Of a stretch of DNA of 50,737 nucleotides, positions 32,300-41,144 are shown piece after piece. This DNA is from a virus. The stretch is taken from the IMG/VR virus record IMGVR_UViG_3300034190_000767, positions 1 to 50,737 of that record. The stretch is one strand, 5' to 3'. Under the pieces are notes generated by a model. The model made no database searches and was not told where the DNA came from. It saw nothing but the letters and a program-made list of their open reading frames with translations. The position numbers were made by a program, and so were the translations under genes. Positions within the stretch are counted from its first letter, which is position 1; each line of letters begins with the position of its first letter.

Positions 32300-33351
32300 A
32301 GATTGCAATTATAACTGACACTCACTTTGGTGCCAGAAATGATAACCAAAACATTAATGACTTTTTCTACAAATTCTATGATGATGTATTCTTTCCTACT
32401 CTAGAGAAACGTGGTATCACAACCTGTATTCATATGGGTGATGTTACTGACCGTAGAAAGTTTATCAGCTTCAAAACTGCATCCGATTTTCGTAAAAAAT
32501 TTATTAGTCGTTTTCAAGAGTTGGGTATTGACCTTCATCTTATCATTGGTAATCATGACACCTTTTATAAGAACACCAACGAAGTCAATTCAATGGAAGA
32601 GCTTGTAGGTTCTGACCGATGCAACATTTATACTGGACCACAGGTTGTGGAGTTTGATGGTTGTCCTATTCAGTTCATGCCGTGGATCAATGCGAATAAC
32701 TATGAAGAATCAATGGCAGCTTTGTCACGTTCTCCCGCTCAAATCCTGATGGGTCACCTAGAAGTAAATGGTTTCGAAATGCACAAGGGACATAAATCTG
32801 AAGGTGCATTTGACAAGGAATTGTTTCGTAGGTTTGACCTGTGTTTCAGTGGTCACTTTCATCACAAATCAGATGACGGCCAGATATATTATCTGGGTAC
32901 ACCATATGAGATGACTTGGAGTGACTACGATGATGCCAAGGGGTTTCACATCTTCGATACAGAGAAGCGTGAACTTGAACGCATCGTCAATCCTTACACA
33001 CTTTTTGAGAAGATTTACTATGACGATACTACTACTGATTATACTAATGAAGATGTATCTAAGTATAAAGACAAGTATGTGAAACTGATTGTAGTCAATA
33101 AGAAAGACTTATATCAGTTTGACAAGTTCACAGATAGACTGTTGCAGGCTGACGCATTTGAGGTCAAGATTATCGAAGACTTCTCTGAGTTGGATGCTGA
33201 CAATGTATCTGATGATATTGTGGAGAACACCGAAGATACGATGACACTACTAGAAAAATATATTGACCAGCTTGATGTTACACTGAACAAAGACCGATTG
33301 AAAAATACGATGCGGTCACTTTATACAGAGGCGCAAGATTTAGAAATATGA
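32296..33351 (+). CDS. 47: Recombination nuclease subunit gp47 (Mre11-like)
   Basis: A 351-residue protein (T4 gp47 is 339). Metallophosphoesterase motifs in order: DTHFG (8-12), GDVTDR (about 48-53), GNHDT (about 86-90), GHLE and GHFHH. Together with gp46 it resects double-strand breaks and degrades host DNA. The start is TTG 32296, overlapping the gp55 stop as TTGA; the next in-frame ATG would remove the first metal motif. It is coupled to the next gene by ATGA. Confidence 0.93.
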   Translation: MKIAIITDTHFGARNDNQNINDFFYKFYDDVFFPTLEKRGITTCIHMGDVTDRRKFISFKTASDFRKKFISRFQELGIDLHLIIGNHDTFYKNTNEVNSMEELVGSDRCNIYTGPQVVEFDGCPIQFMPWINANNYEESMAALSRSPAQILMGHLEVNGFEMHKGHKSEGAFDKELFRRFDLCFSGHFHHKSDDGQIYYLGTPYEMTWSDYDDAKGFHIFDTEKRELERIVNPYTLFEKIYYDDTTTDYTNEDVSKYKDKYVKLIVVNKKDLYQFDKFTDRLLQADAFEVKIIEDFSELDADNVSDDIVENTEDTMTLLEKYIDQLDVTLNKDRLKNTMRSLYTEAQDLEI

Positions 33352-33809
33352 TAAAAGAACAATCTAAACAAACTTATTTTTTGTTAGAACAAAAAGTGTT
33401 GTTGGATATTACAGAAAAAGGTTGGATAGGAATACCAACACCACCAGAAACACCATATGATATAGTTGTTGACATGGGTATTGTTGATAATAAAAAAGAA
33501 TTTGTAACCATTCAAATAAAAAAAGATTTGAGAACAACATCTAGATCAAACAGTGGTAAAGGTGAACCTGTCTCTACAAATGGTAAAAATAGAAATTCTT
33601 ACTATTACTATGATGAGGATGTAACGTATCTTGCTAGTTTAAATAATTATGGTGATGTTGAATATATTCACAAAGAAGACTACAAATATAAAACTCCGGC
33701 TCAACTAAAAAAAGCAAACAGGTCAAGTTTTCCTGTAAATCACAATATGTCTTCCTATAGAAAGACAAAACACATAGATAATGTTGTTACCTTGGAGGCC
33801 TTTCTTTGA
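33348..33809 (+). CDS. PD-(D/E)XK-type nuclease candidate between gp47 and gp46
   Basis: A 153-residue protein. FLLEQKVLLDITEKGWIGIP, TPYDIVVDMGI (Asp38) and EFVTIQIKKD (Gln56, Lys58) match the E...P-Y-D...(Q)-x-K pattern of small PD-(D/E)XK proteins (PDDEXK_5-like), followed by YYYYDEDVTYLASL. The gene is more A/T-rich than gp47 and gp46. It splits a pair that forms one complex. It could be a free-standing homing-type nuclease or a helper of the gp46/47 nuclease. The two junctions are ATGA and TTGA overlaps, so it is fully built into the operon. Confidence 0.6.
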   Translation: MIKEQSKQTYFLLEQKVLLDITEKGWIGIPTPPETPYDIVVDMGIVDNKKEFVTIQIKKDLRTTSRSNSGKGEPVSTNGKNRNSYYYYDEDVTYLASLNNYGDVEYIHKEDYKYKTPAQLKKANRSSFPVNHNMSSYRKTKHIDNVVTLEAFL

Positions 33810-35518
33810 TACATTTTGAGACTGTGAGATGGAAGAACTTCCTGTCAACTGGTAATAACTTTACAGAAATTCAGTTAGATAGAAATTCAACCACATTAAT
33901 TATTGGAGAAAACGGTGCCGGTAAGTCTACTATTCTGGATGCTCTTTGCTTTGGCTTGTTTGGTAAGCCATTCCGTAGTATTAACAAACCTCAACTTCTA
34001 AACTCTGTTAATGGCAGCTCTGCACTTGTTGAGGTAGAGTTTCGTGTTGGTTCCAAGAAGGTTAAGGTTGTTCGTGGTATCAAACCAAATGTGTTTGAAA
34101 TTCATGTCAACGGTAAGTTGTATAACCAAGACGCTAACTCCCGTGACTACCAGAAGTATCTTGAACAGCAAATCTTAAAGTTAAACTATCGTAGTTTCAC
34201 TCAGGTTGTTATTCTTGGTAGTTCCACCTTTATTCCGTTTATGCAACTGAAGTCAAAACACCGGCGTGAGGTTGTTGAAGAAATTCTCGACATTCAGATT
34301 TTCTCATTGATGAATATGCTTCTCAAACAGCAGTTGAAGACTATCTCTGATGATATGCGTGAAGTGGACTATCAGTATAGTTTGTTTCAAGAGAAGATTG
34401 CTCTACAGGAAAAGTATATCGCAGATGTAGAACAAAACAGAGAAAAACTGATTAAGGAAAAGACGTTTCTGATTGCTGGCAATGAGGAAGAAATTTTCAA
34501 CAAAAGGTCTAGAATTTCTGACCTTGAGGATGACACTTCTAAGATGCATGAGAAGATTTCTAACTCCACAAAGATTGAAGAAAAGTTTAGTAAACTAAAG
34601 GACATTCAGTCTCAGTTGAAAGAGAAACACAGGGCCCACACCAAACTGATTAACTTCTTTGAGAGCAATGAAGATTGTCCAGTGTGTCAACAGCATATTG
34701 ATGAGTCGTTCAAAGAAGATATGATTACGAAAGAAAACTCCAAGTCAGAAAAACTCAGTTCTGGAATGGGAGAACTTCTAGAGGAATTGGAACAGACACA
34801 GGCGAAGGTCAATGTGATCAACGAGGTTAACCAGAACATACAAACAAACAGGGTTGAGATTGCCAAAGAGAACAGTTCGTTGGTTCAACTTGAGAAGTTC
34901 AACTCGACACTGCAAACAGAAATTAATGAGTTGCAGAGTTGCAAGGTAAACAAGAGTGATCATGGTAAGTTGAATGAGTTGAAAGAAATTCTATCAGGGT
35001 TTGATATGCAGAAGTCAAAGTTGCGTGAGGACCAGACCTATGCTGAAGCTGCAAAGAATATGCTACAGGATACAGGTATCAAGACAAAGATTATCAAACA
35101 ATATCTTCCTATCATGAACAAGCTCATCAACACCTATCTTACATCGATGGAGTTCTATGTAAACTTCACGCTGGATGAAAACTTTGAGGAAACCATCAAG
35201 TCTCGCTATCGTGATGAGTTCTCTTATGCATCATTCAGTGAGGGTGAGAAGATGCGTATTGACCTTGCACTGCTATTCACATGGAGAGCAGTTGCAAAGA
35301 TGAAGAACAGTACGAACACGAACCTGTTGATACTGGATGAAATCTTTGACAGCTCACTTGACGGCACAGGAACAGATGAGTTCCTAAAGATTCTGAATAC
35401 ACTTGGTGATGAGAATGTATTTGTAATTAGTCACAAACAGGATGCACTCGCAGACAAGTTCCGTAGCACAATCAAGTTTGAGAAGGTGAAAAACTTCAGT
35501 CATGTGGCAATCAACTGA
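33806..35518 (+). CDS. 46: Recombination nuclease ATPase gp46 (Rad50-like)
   Basis: A 570-residue SMC-type protein (T4 gp46 is 560). Walker A GENGAGKST is at 34-42, the zinc-hook CPVC at 291-294 amid a coiled coil, the signature FSEGEKMRIDLAL near 475, and Walker B LLILDEIFDSS. The start is TTG 33806, overlapping the previous stop as TTGA, and gives MIHFETVRWKNFLS, the expected N-terminus. Partner of gp47. Confidence 0.94.
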   Translation: MIHFETVRWKNFLSTGNNFTEIQLDRNSTTLIIGENGAGKSTILDALCFGLFGKPFRSINKPQLLNSVNGSSALVEVEFRVGSKKVKVVRGIKPNVFEIHVNGKLYNQDANSRDYQKYLEQQILKLNYRSFTQVVILGSSTFIPFMQLKSKHRREVVEEILDIQIFSLMNMLLKQQLKTISDDMREVDYQYSLFQEKIALQEKYIADVEQNREKLIKEKTFLIAGNEEEIFNKRSRISDLEDDTSKMHEKISNSTKIEEKFSKLKDIQSQLKEKHRAHTKLINFFESNEDCPVCQQHIDESFKEDMITKENSKSEKLSSGMGELLEELEQTQAKVNVINEVNQNIQTNRVEIAKENSSLVQLEKFNSTLQTEINELQSCKVNKSDHGKLNELKEILSGFDMQKSKLREDQTYAEAAKNMLQDTGIKTKIIKQYLPIMNKLINTYLTSMEFYVNFTLDENFEETIKSRYRDEFSYASFSEGEKMRIDLALLFTWRAVAKMKNSTNTNLLILDEIFDSSLDGTGTDEFLKILNTLGDENVFVISHKQDALADKFRSTIKFEKVKNFSHVAIN

Positions 35519-36170
35519 AAATACTATAAAATACATTGAAGATGGTGTTTTAGAACATTTGACAAAAATTCAATATTTGCGTTCGAATTGGCTGCAAGAC
35601 TCTCATATGGAAAATTCAACAAGTGGGTCTGATGGCTTATTTTTACAATTAGCATGTCTACGAGAAAAACCAAAAAAGATAATGGAGATAGGTACATGGG
35701 TAGGAACTAGCGCATATGCATTGTCGAAAGCTTCAGATGCACTTATATACACATGTGATGAAGGACCAGATAATTTTTATATAATTGAAGGTCAGGAATC
35801 ATATACAGACAGAATTATTCGCCATCCAGATACACATAGTTCCGAATTTTTTAAAAAAATAGATGGTGGTTTTGACTTTGTATTTGTTGATGGTTGGTTG
35901 AAAGATGATGATGCTAAGGGTATATTTGAAAAGTGTGAGGATAATTTTACATTTATAACACATGACTATTATAGGATTGAAAAACCAAAACCAGTTTTTT
36001 GTAAGGGACATCATGTCGTAAAGAGAATGATAAAATATGCTTGGGAAAATGAATATGAGTGTGAATTGTATCCACCAAATCCAGATTGGTATAGTGCTGG
36101 GGGTTACTACGTTAAGAATTTTGGTGGAATGAATATTTGTTGTGCAATGGTAAAGTTTAGTAGAATATAA
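35502..36170 (+). CDS. Class I SAM-dependent methyltransferase
   Basis: A 222-residue protein. KIMEIGTWVGTSAYALSKA (about 59-77) is motif I, IYTCDEGP supplies the acidic end of strand 2, and GFDFVFVDGWLKDDDA is the D-x-V-F-x-D-G motif typical of O-methyltransferases acting on small molecules or sugars (Methyltransf_24-like). It starts 17 bases inside gp46 and ends in a TAATG overlap with the DNA methylase. It is A/T-rich compared with gp46. Substrate unknown. Confidence 0.7.
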   Translation: MWQSTENTIKYIEDGVLEHLTKIQYLRSNWLQDSHMENSTSGSDGLFLQLACLREKPKKIMEIGTWVGTSAYALSKASDALIYTCDEGPDNFYIIEGQESYTDRIIRHPDTHSSEFFKKIDGGFDFVFVDGWLKDDDAKGIFEKCEDNFTFITHDYYRIEKPKPVFCKGHHVVKRMIKYAWENEYECELYPPNPDWYSAGGYYVKNFGGMNICCAMVKFSRI

Positions 36171-36691
36171 TGGGTAAACGTTCAGACTTTGAGAGAAAAC
36201 CTAGAGACTTCTACCCCACACCATTTGCGGCGGTAGAACCTCTAATCGACTATTTACCAAAGGGGTTCACGTTTGCAGAACCTTGTGCTGGTGATGGACA
36301 ATTGTGCAGACACCTAGAACACTTTGGTGGCACTTGCATGTGGGCCAGTGATATCGAACCACAGTTGCACGGTATCGCAAGAAACGATTATACTGATATC
36401 GGTGAGAAAGAATTATACGAGTCGGACTTCATTATCACAAATCCACCTTGGGACAGAAAATTACTGCACCCAATGATTGAACATTTTGTGTCACTGAAGA
36501 CTACATGGTTATTGTTCGATGCTGATTGGATGCACACCAAACAATCGTCTGAATATATGAAGTACTGTTCGAAGATTGTGAGTGTTGGACGAATCAAATG
36601 GTTTGGTAACATGACAGGCAAAGACAACTGTGCTTGGTATAGATTTGAAACAAATACGAATTACGCTACTATTTTTCATGGGAGAACATAA
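36170..36691 (+). CDS. DNA adenine methylase-like protein
   Basis: A 173-residue protein. DFYPTP (13-18), FAEPCAGDGQL (35-45, motif I) and IITNPPW (88-94, motif IV, the NPPW of N6-adenine or N4-cytosine methylases). The order motif I then IV fits gamma-type amino-methyltransferases. It lacks an obvious target recognition domain, so it is small for a Dam-type enzyme. It could protect phage DNA from restriction. TAATG overlaps on both sides. Confidence 0.7.
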   Translation: MGKRSDFERKPRDFYPTPFAAVEPLIDYLPKGFTFAEPCAGDGQLCRHLEHFGGTCMWASDIEPQLHGIARNDYTDIGEKELYESDFIITNPPWDRKLLHPMIEHFVSLKTTWLLFDADWMHTKQSSEYMKYCSKIVSVGRIKWFGNMTGKDNCAWYRFETNTNYATIFHGRT

Positions 36692-37233
36692 TGGACGGTA
36701 ATCATTCAGTAAGACCAATACCAGTATTAGGGTTGGTTCCTGTAACAGACCCAATTCTAAAGAAACCATTGGAGTCCTGCTCTATTGGTTTGGACCGCAA
36801 GGAACTACAGGACAAATTGCATAGGGCGATGATACATTATCAGGGTATCGGATTGTCTGCGAATCAGGTTGGAATAAAGGAACGTGCTTTCATCATGTAT
36901 TCAGATGTGAAGAAGAAAGAAATGATTGCCTGTTTCGATCCCCTAATTACAGAGTACGGTGAGGAAAAGATCATTATGGATGAGGGTTGTCTGACATGGC
37001 CCGGTCTGTGGTTGAAGGTGGAACGCTCAGAGGGTATTCGGTGCGTATATAACGATGTAGACGGTGAACTGGTACAGGTACAGATGCACGGACTTGAAGC
37101 ACGAATCTTTCAACATGAGTATGACCATATGGAAGGTACAAACTTTACTCAGAGAGTTAGTAAACTAAAGTTGAACATGGCTAAACGTAGAGCGTCAAAG
37201 ATGATGAAGAAGTCACTTCTATCGATGAAATAG
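36691..37233 (+). CDS. def: Peptide deformylase
   Basis: A 180-residue protein. GIGLSANQ (52-59), EGCLTWPG (98-105) and QHEYDHMEG (141-149) are deformylase motifs 1-3; Cys100, His142 and His146 bind the metal and Glu143 is catalytic. The usual EGCLS is EGCLT. It removes formyl groups from new proteins. Phage copies are common in marine phages and lack the C-terminal extension. Overlaps the methylase stop as TAATG. Confidence 0.92.
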   Translation: MDGNHSVRPIPVLGLVPVTDPILKKPLESCSIGLDRKELQDKLHRAMIHYQGIGLSANQVGIKERAFIMYSDVKKKEMIACFDPLITEYGEEKIIMDEGCLTWPGLWLKVERSEGIRCVYNDVDGELVQVQMHGLEARIFQHEYDHMEGTNFTQRVSKLKLNMAKRRASKMMKKSLLSMK

Positions 37234-37247
37234 ACCAAAATCGTGAT

Positions 37248-37271
37248 AGTGTGATAAAAATGTCACACTTC
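37248..37271 (+). promoter_or_regulatory. Hairpin element repeated at 39809
   Basis: AGTGTGA (37248-37254), loop TAAAAATG, TCACACT (37263-37269). A 21-base core, 37251-37271, recurs exactly at 39809-39829. Both copies follow a gene end and precede a TTGAC promoter by 30-45 bases. It could be an operator, processing site or weak terminator. The remaining gap to 37313 shows no gene. Confidence 0.6.
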
Positions 37272-37313
37272 CCCTAAATATCATATAAAACGACATTAGG
37301 GCTCATTATTCCT

Positions 37314-37342
37314 TTGACTTATCCTACTCAGTATGTTACTGT
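37314..37342 (+). promoter_or_regulatory. Sigma70-like promoter, TTGACT-17-TACTGT
   Basis: TTGACT (37314-37319), 17 bases, TACTGT (37337-37342), followed by AAGG. An ATG lies at 37348, five bases after the -10 box. Almost the same -10 region occurs at 37564. Confidence 0.65.
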
Positions 37343-37347
37343 AAGGT

Positions 37348-37527
37348 ATGATAAGAAATAAGGAAATAGAGATGACCAAGAAAACACGAGGATATACCGT
37401 CAAATACAAGTTGTATGGTAAGATCAATTTCGAGAAGAAATTTGAGACTGCCAAGGAAGCAAAAGGTTTCTTCTTTGGATACGTTGTGAAGACCCCGAAT
37501 GTCACTGGCGAATTAATTTGGAACTAG
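37348..37527 (+). CDS. Small hypothetical protein
   Basis: 59 residues from ATG 37348 (or 51 from ATG 37372, which gives MTKKTRGYTVKYKLYGKINF). I cannot assign it. The pattern is strands followed by a helix: YTVKYKLYGKINFEKKFET, AKEAKGFFFGYVVK, then TGELIWN. Codon use is like a real gene and it has its own promoter. The first ATG falls where transcription should start, so the longer form would be leaderless; the shorter would have a weak AAGGAAAT site. Confidence 0.55.
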   Translation: MIRNKEIEMTKKTRGYTVKYKLYGKINFEKKFETAKEAKGFFFGYVVKTPNVTGELIWN

Positions 37528-37540
37528 GCTAAGATTCTTC

Positions 37541-37569
37541 TTGACAAAACCTCTTTCGTATGGTACTGT
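37541..37569 (+). promoter_or_regulatory. Sigma70-like promoter, TTGACA-17-TACTGT
   Basis: TTGACA (37541-37546), 17 bases, TACTGT (37564-37569), then AAGAC and ATG 37575. No ribosome site can lie between -10 and ATG. Confidence 0.7.
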
Positions 37570-37574
37570 AAGAC

Positions 37575-39812
37575 ATGATGAAAAATAAATCGACACTCGC
37601 AAAACTCCTCGCTGAAGAGGATATCTTCGTGGTTCATAAGAAGATGGATACCGCATACTTCAATGCGAAATCCCGTGAACTTGGTCTGCCCATCTGGAAA
37701 GATGAGGAGATGACCAAAGATATCTATGACCTGATGGTTTGCCATGAGATTGCTCACGCACTCTGGACGCCTCTCGACATGCTTGAGAAGGCACAGGTTC
37801 GCAAGATCAATCACTCGTTTGTGAATATCGTTGAAGACGCCCGTATCGAACGGATGGTGCAGGATCGGTATCCCGGCTCTGTTGCAGTTTTCAATCGTGG
37901 ATATCGTGACCTGACTGCCAAGGATTTCTTCGGTATTGCTGACAAGGATGTTTCTGAGTTGAACCTGATTGACCGTATCAATCTGTTCTTCAAGAAGCAG
38001 AAGGTTGAGTTCACTGATGAAGAAAAAGTCTGGGTCAAGCGGGTTGCAGAAACCAAGACTTCAGAAGATGTTCTGAACCTCTCTGAAGAGCTCTACGCTT
38101 GGATGGCAGAGAATGCTCCAGAAGAAGAGTCTGACGATGAGAAAACCATGGCTGACCCCAACGGTGAGTCGGGTGAAGGTGAAGAAGGCGAAACTGGTGA
38201 GGGCGATGCTCCTACTGGTGACGATGGTGAAGAAAAAACTGGTGAGGGTGATGCCCCTGCCGATGATAAAGGTGAAGAAGATGGAAATGATGCTCCTGCT
38301 GGTGGGTCTGATGATGTTCCCAATGATGGTAATGATGCCGATGCCAAAACTGAAGAAGGCGAAAGTTCTGAAGTAGGTGGTGTAGAGTCCACTGGTCGAG
38401 GTGGACCGCCCATGGCAGAAACCGATACTGATGCGAACAATGCAATCAAAAAGTTGATTGATGAGAACGCCTCGACACGGACCTATGGTCGTATTCCTGC
38501 TATTGCTGATGATCTGATCCTGCCCTACAGTGAAATCCTAGAGAAGTCTCGTCCCTCTTACGCTGAAGGTGGTCCTTGGGTTGATGCAAAGAAATCAGAG
38601 ATTGCTTCCATGAAGGATGAGTCGAAGAAGACTGTTGCCTACATGGTCAAAGAATTCGAGATGAAGAAGTCTGCTGATCAGTATGCCCGTGCTGCTGTTT
38701 CCAAGACGGGTTCACTCGACATGGGACGGTTGCACACTTACAAATACAATGAAGACCTGTTCAAGAAGGTGACTACTCTGCCGGGTGCTACGAACCACGG
38801 TATGGTGATGGTTGTCGATTGGAGCGGCTCCATGTATGAGAACCTTAAAGGTACTCTGTCCCAGTTGTTCAACCTGATTTGGTTCTGCCGCCGCACTCAG
38901 ATTCCTTTTGAAGTGTTCGCATTCAGCGATTGCCGTGAGTTGTTCATTGATCGTGTGACAGGCGAATATCCTAATCGTTATGAAATGAAGATGGATGACT
39001 TCAAGGCGGGTGACCTCGCTCTACACAGTTTCAAACTTCTAGAGTTCTTCTCCAGCAAAATGTCTGCAAAAGAAGAAGTCGAGATGATGGAAATCCTGTG
39101 GATGATTGCTTCATACTACGGTTTCGAACCTAATCGTGATGTTTACTCCAGCAAGGTTGTGTATCCCAGCTTCCTTAATTTGGGTGGTACTCCTCTCAAT
39201 GACGCAATCATTGCGATGATGGATATCGTTCCCAAGTTCAAGGCTGAAACTGGTGTTCAGAAAGTCAACACGATTTTCCTGACTGACGGTGCCTCAAATA
39301 ACTTGGACGGTGTGTACGATTATCGTCTGAATACCGATACTGGTGATCACACGGAAATTGTTAACTCGCTACGGGGCAAGGTCATGATCTCTGATCCCAA
39401 GACTCTCAAGACCTATGAGGTTGATGCCTTCAACATGACTGATGGTCTGCTCAAGGTTCTCAAGAAGCGGGTTCCTGATATGAACCTGATCGGGTTCTTC
39501 ATTGCGGGTTCTGGTCGCTCTGGTCGGGTTGACAAACGAGTTCTCTACTCACTGCAGCGTGAACTTTCGATAGATGCCATCATGGAACAGGTCCGGTTCA
39601 TCAACAAGAACAAGTTCCTTGCCATCGAGTCGAAGGGTTACGATGAGATGTATGTTCTGCCCGCCAAGGGTATGGAAGTCTCGAACGAGGGACTGAGTGA
39701 TGAACTGGTTGGTGCATCCAAAGCAAAACTCAAGTCTGCCTTTGGTAAGTCGATGAAGGGCAAGATCGAGTCCCGTCAGCTCCTCAATAAATTCGTGAAG
39801 TTGGTGGCGTGA
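37575..39812 (+). CDS. CobT-like protein: HExxH plus VWA domain
   Basis: A 745-residue protein. VCHEIAHALW (56-64) is an HExxH zinc motif (His57, Glu58, His61), with DARIERMVQ following as a possible third-ligand region. Residues about 165-290 are an acidic Gly/Glu/Asp repeat linker. VVDWSGSMYENL (Asp415, Ser417, Ser419) is the MIDAS of a von Willebrand A domain. This architecture matches CobT-like partners of MoxR/CobS AAA ATPases, encoded next. Cobaltochelatase activity is doubtful since no CobN is seen; a chaperone/protease role with the ATPase is more likely. Starts with ATGATG at the predicted transcript start. Confidence 0.75.
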   Translation: MMKNKSTLAKLLAEEDIFVVHKKMDTAYFNAKSRELGLPIWKDEEMTKDIYDLMVCHEIAHALWTPLDMLEKAQVRKINHSFVNIVEDARIERMVQDRYPGSVAVFNRGYRDLTAKDFFGIADKDVSELNLIDRINLFFKKQKVEFTDEEKVWVKRVAETKTSEDVLNLSEELYAWMAENAPEEESDDEKTMADPNGESGEGEEGETGEGDAPTGDDGEEKTGEGDAPADDKGEEDGNDAPAGGSDDVPNDGNDADAKTEEGESSEVGGVESTGRGGPPMAETDTDANNAIKKLIDENASTRTYGRIPAIADDLILPYSEILEKSRPSYAEGGPWVDAKKSEIASMKDESKKTVAYMVKEFEMKKSADQYARAAVSKTGSLDMGRLHTYKYNEDLFKKVTTLPGATNHGMVMVVDWSGSMYENLKGTLSQLFNLIWFCRRTQIPFEVFAFSDCRELFIDRVTGEYPNRYEMKMDDFKAGDLALHSFKLLEFFSSKMSAKEEVEMMEILWMIASYYGFEPNRDVYSSKVVYPSFLNLGGTPLNDAIIAMMDIVPKFKAETGVQKVNTIFLTDGASNNLDGVYDYRLNTDTGDHTEIVNSLRGKVMISDPKTLKTYEVDAFNMTDGLLKVLKKRVPDMNLIGFFIAGSGRSGRVDKRVLYSLQRELSIDAIMEQVRFINKNKFLAIESKGYDEMYVLPAKGMEVSNEGLSDELVGASKAKLKSAFGKSMKGKIESRQLLNKFVKLVA

Positions 39813-39829
39813 TAAAAATGTCACACTTC
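39809..39829 (+). promoter_or_regulatory. Second copy of the hairpin element
   Basis: Exact repeat of 37251-37271. Here it overlaps the stop codon of the CobT-like gene and lies inside a wider inverted repeat: CGTGAAGT (39794-39801) pairs with ACTTCACG (39825-39832). Confidence 0.6.
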
Positions 39830-39861
39830 ACGGAATTATTGAATAAAGTGAATTTATAGTA

Positions 39862-39890
39862 TTGACAAATCCTACTCCACATGGTAATGT
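39862..39890 (+). promoter_or_regulatory. Sigma70-like promoter before the CobS-like gene
   Basis: TTGACA (39862-39867), 17 bases, TAATGT (39885-39890), then AGG. The leader contains AAAAGGATT before ATG 39926. A 14-codon out-of-frame ATG frame begins at 39901. Confidence 0.7.
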
Positions 39891-39925
39891 AGGATATAAG
39901 ATGAGAAAACAGAAAAGGATTGAAT

Positions 39926-41092
39926 ATGTATCTCTCACCTCGTAAGAAACTCTTCGTTGACACTGCTACCGAAATGTTCGGTGAAGGTGCCGTGATTACC
40001 AAGTCTCAGAAGGCAGAAGCTGCTGAGAAGGCAGGTGTTCCGTTTCCCACTTGGTTCAAGGGTGAAGGTTTTTCCGTTGGTTACAATGCGTATAAATTAC
40101 CTGTAGAGGGCGGCGCTCCTGTTGCTCCTATTACTGCCGCTCCTGAGAATGCAGAGGCGTCAATGGTAAATCTGATTGCAACCAATATGGAAAAACAGAA
40201 TCTTATTCCCGGCAAGTTCGACGGGTTTGTTCCGTGGGGCAACTTCTCTCTGATTGAGAAGGTTGTCAAGTCTGGAATGTTCTATCCTATCTTCATCACT
40301 GGTCTGTCGGGTAACGGCAAGACTCTTATGGTCGAACAGGTTTGTGCCAAACTCAACAAGGAACTGATCCGTGTCAACATCACCATCGAAACTGATGAGG
40401 ATGATCTGCTCGGTGGGTTCCGTCTTGTGAACGGTGAAACCAAGTTCGTGCCTGGTCCTGTGATCGAAGCAATGGAACGTGGTTGCACTCTGCTTCTTGA
40501 TGAGTGTGATCTGGGTTCTAACAAGTTGCTTGCATTGCAGCCTGTCCTTGAGGGTAAAGGTGTTTACCTCAAGAAGATCAACAAGTGGGTCACGCCCAAA
40601 GATGGTTTCAACGTCATGGCCACTGCCAATACTAAGGGTAAGGGTTCTGACGATGGACGGTTCATTGGAACCAACATCCTCAACGAAGCATTCCTTGAGC
40701 GGTTCGCAGTCACGATGGAACAGCCCTATGCAACGGTTGCTACTGAAACCAAGATCATCAATCTCGCCATGAAGAAGTATGGTGCTGAGGATGAAGGGTT
40801 CGCCAAGAACCTTGTGACTTGGGCTGATGTTATTCGCAAGACCTTCTACGATGGTGGTGTTGATGAAGTCATTTCCACCCGCCGTCTGGACCACATTGTG
40901 AAAGCGTTTGCAATCTTTGGTGACAAGATGCAGGCAATCGAACTCTGTGTCGCACGGTTTGATGAGGATACCAAGGTTTCCTTCATTGACCTCTACACCA
41001 AGATCGACGCCGGTGTTATCACTGGTGAAGAAGAGACAGAAAGCGTAGTTGAAGAAAACAACAACGATGGTCCGACCATCAGTTGTTTCTAA
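39926..41092 (+). CDS. cobS: CobS/MoxR-like AAA+ ATPase
   Basis: 388 residues from ATG 39926 with AAAAGGATT upstream; a TTG six bases earlier is less likely. GLSGNGKT (126-133) is Walker A, TLLLDECDLG (188-197) is Walker B, and MATANTKG is sensor 1, with NEAFLERFAVTMEQPY as the usual downstream block. This gene is called cobS in many marine T4-like phages. Pairing with the VWA protein upstream suggests a MoxR-VWA remodelling complex. Whether it contributes to cobalamin synthesis or to metal insertion or protein maturation is open. Confidence 0.85.
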   Translation: MYLSPRKKLFVDTATEMFGEGAVITKSQKAEAAEKAGVPFPTWFKGEGFSVGYNAYKLPVEGGAPVAPITAAPENAEASMVNLIATNMEKQNLIPGKFDGFVPWGNFSLIEKVVKSGMFYPIFITGLSGNGKTLMVEQVCAKLNKELIRVNITIETDEDDLLGGFRLVNGETKFVPGPVIEAMERGCTLLLDECDLGSNKLLALQPVLEGKGVYLKKINKWVTPKDGFNVMATANTKGKGSDDGRFIGTNILNEAFLERFAVTMEQPYATVATETKIINLAMKKYGAEDEGFAKNLVTWADVIRKTFYDGGVDEVISTRRLDHIVKAFAIFGDKMQAIELCVARFDEDTKVSFIDLYTKIDAGVITGEEETESVVEENNNDGPTISCF

Positions 41093-41144
41093 AAAAAGTT
41101 ATGTATGGGGGTTGAAATTTAGGTTTCAACTCTTATATATAATA

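Noticed and set aside
40160-40894. Long open frame on the minus strand across the CobS-like gene (244 codons)
   Set aside because: The plus strand has clear AAA+ motifs and a proper ribosome site; the reverse frame has no recognisable motif and follows from codon bias.
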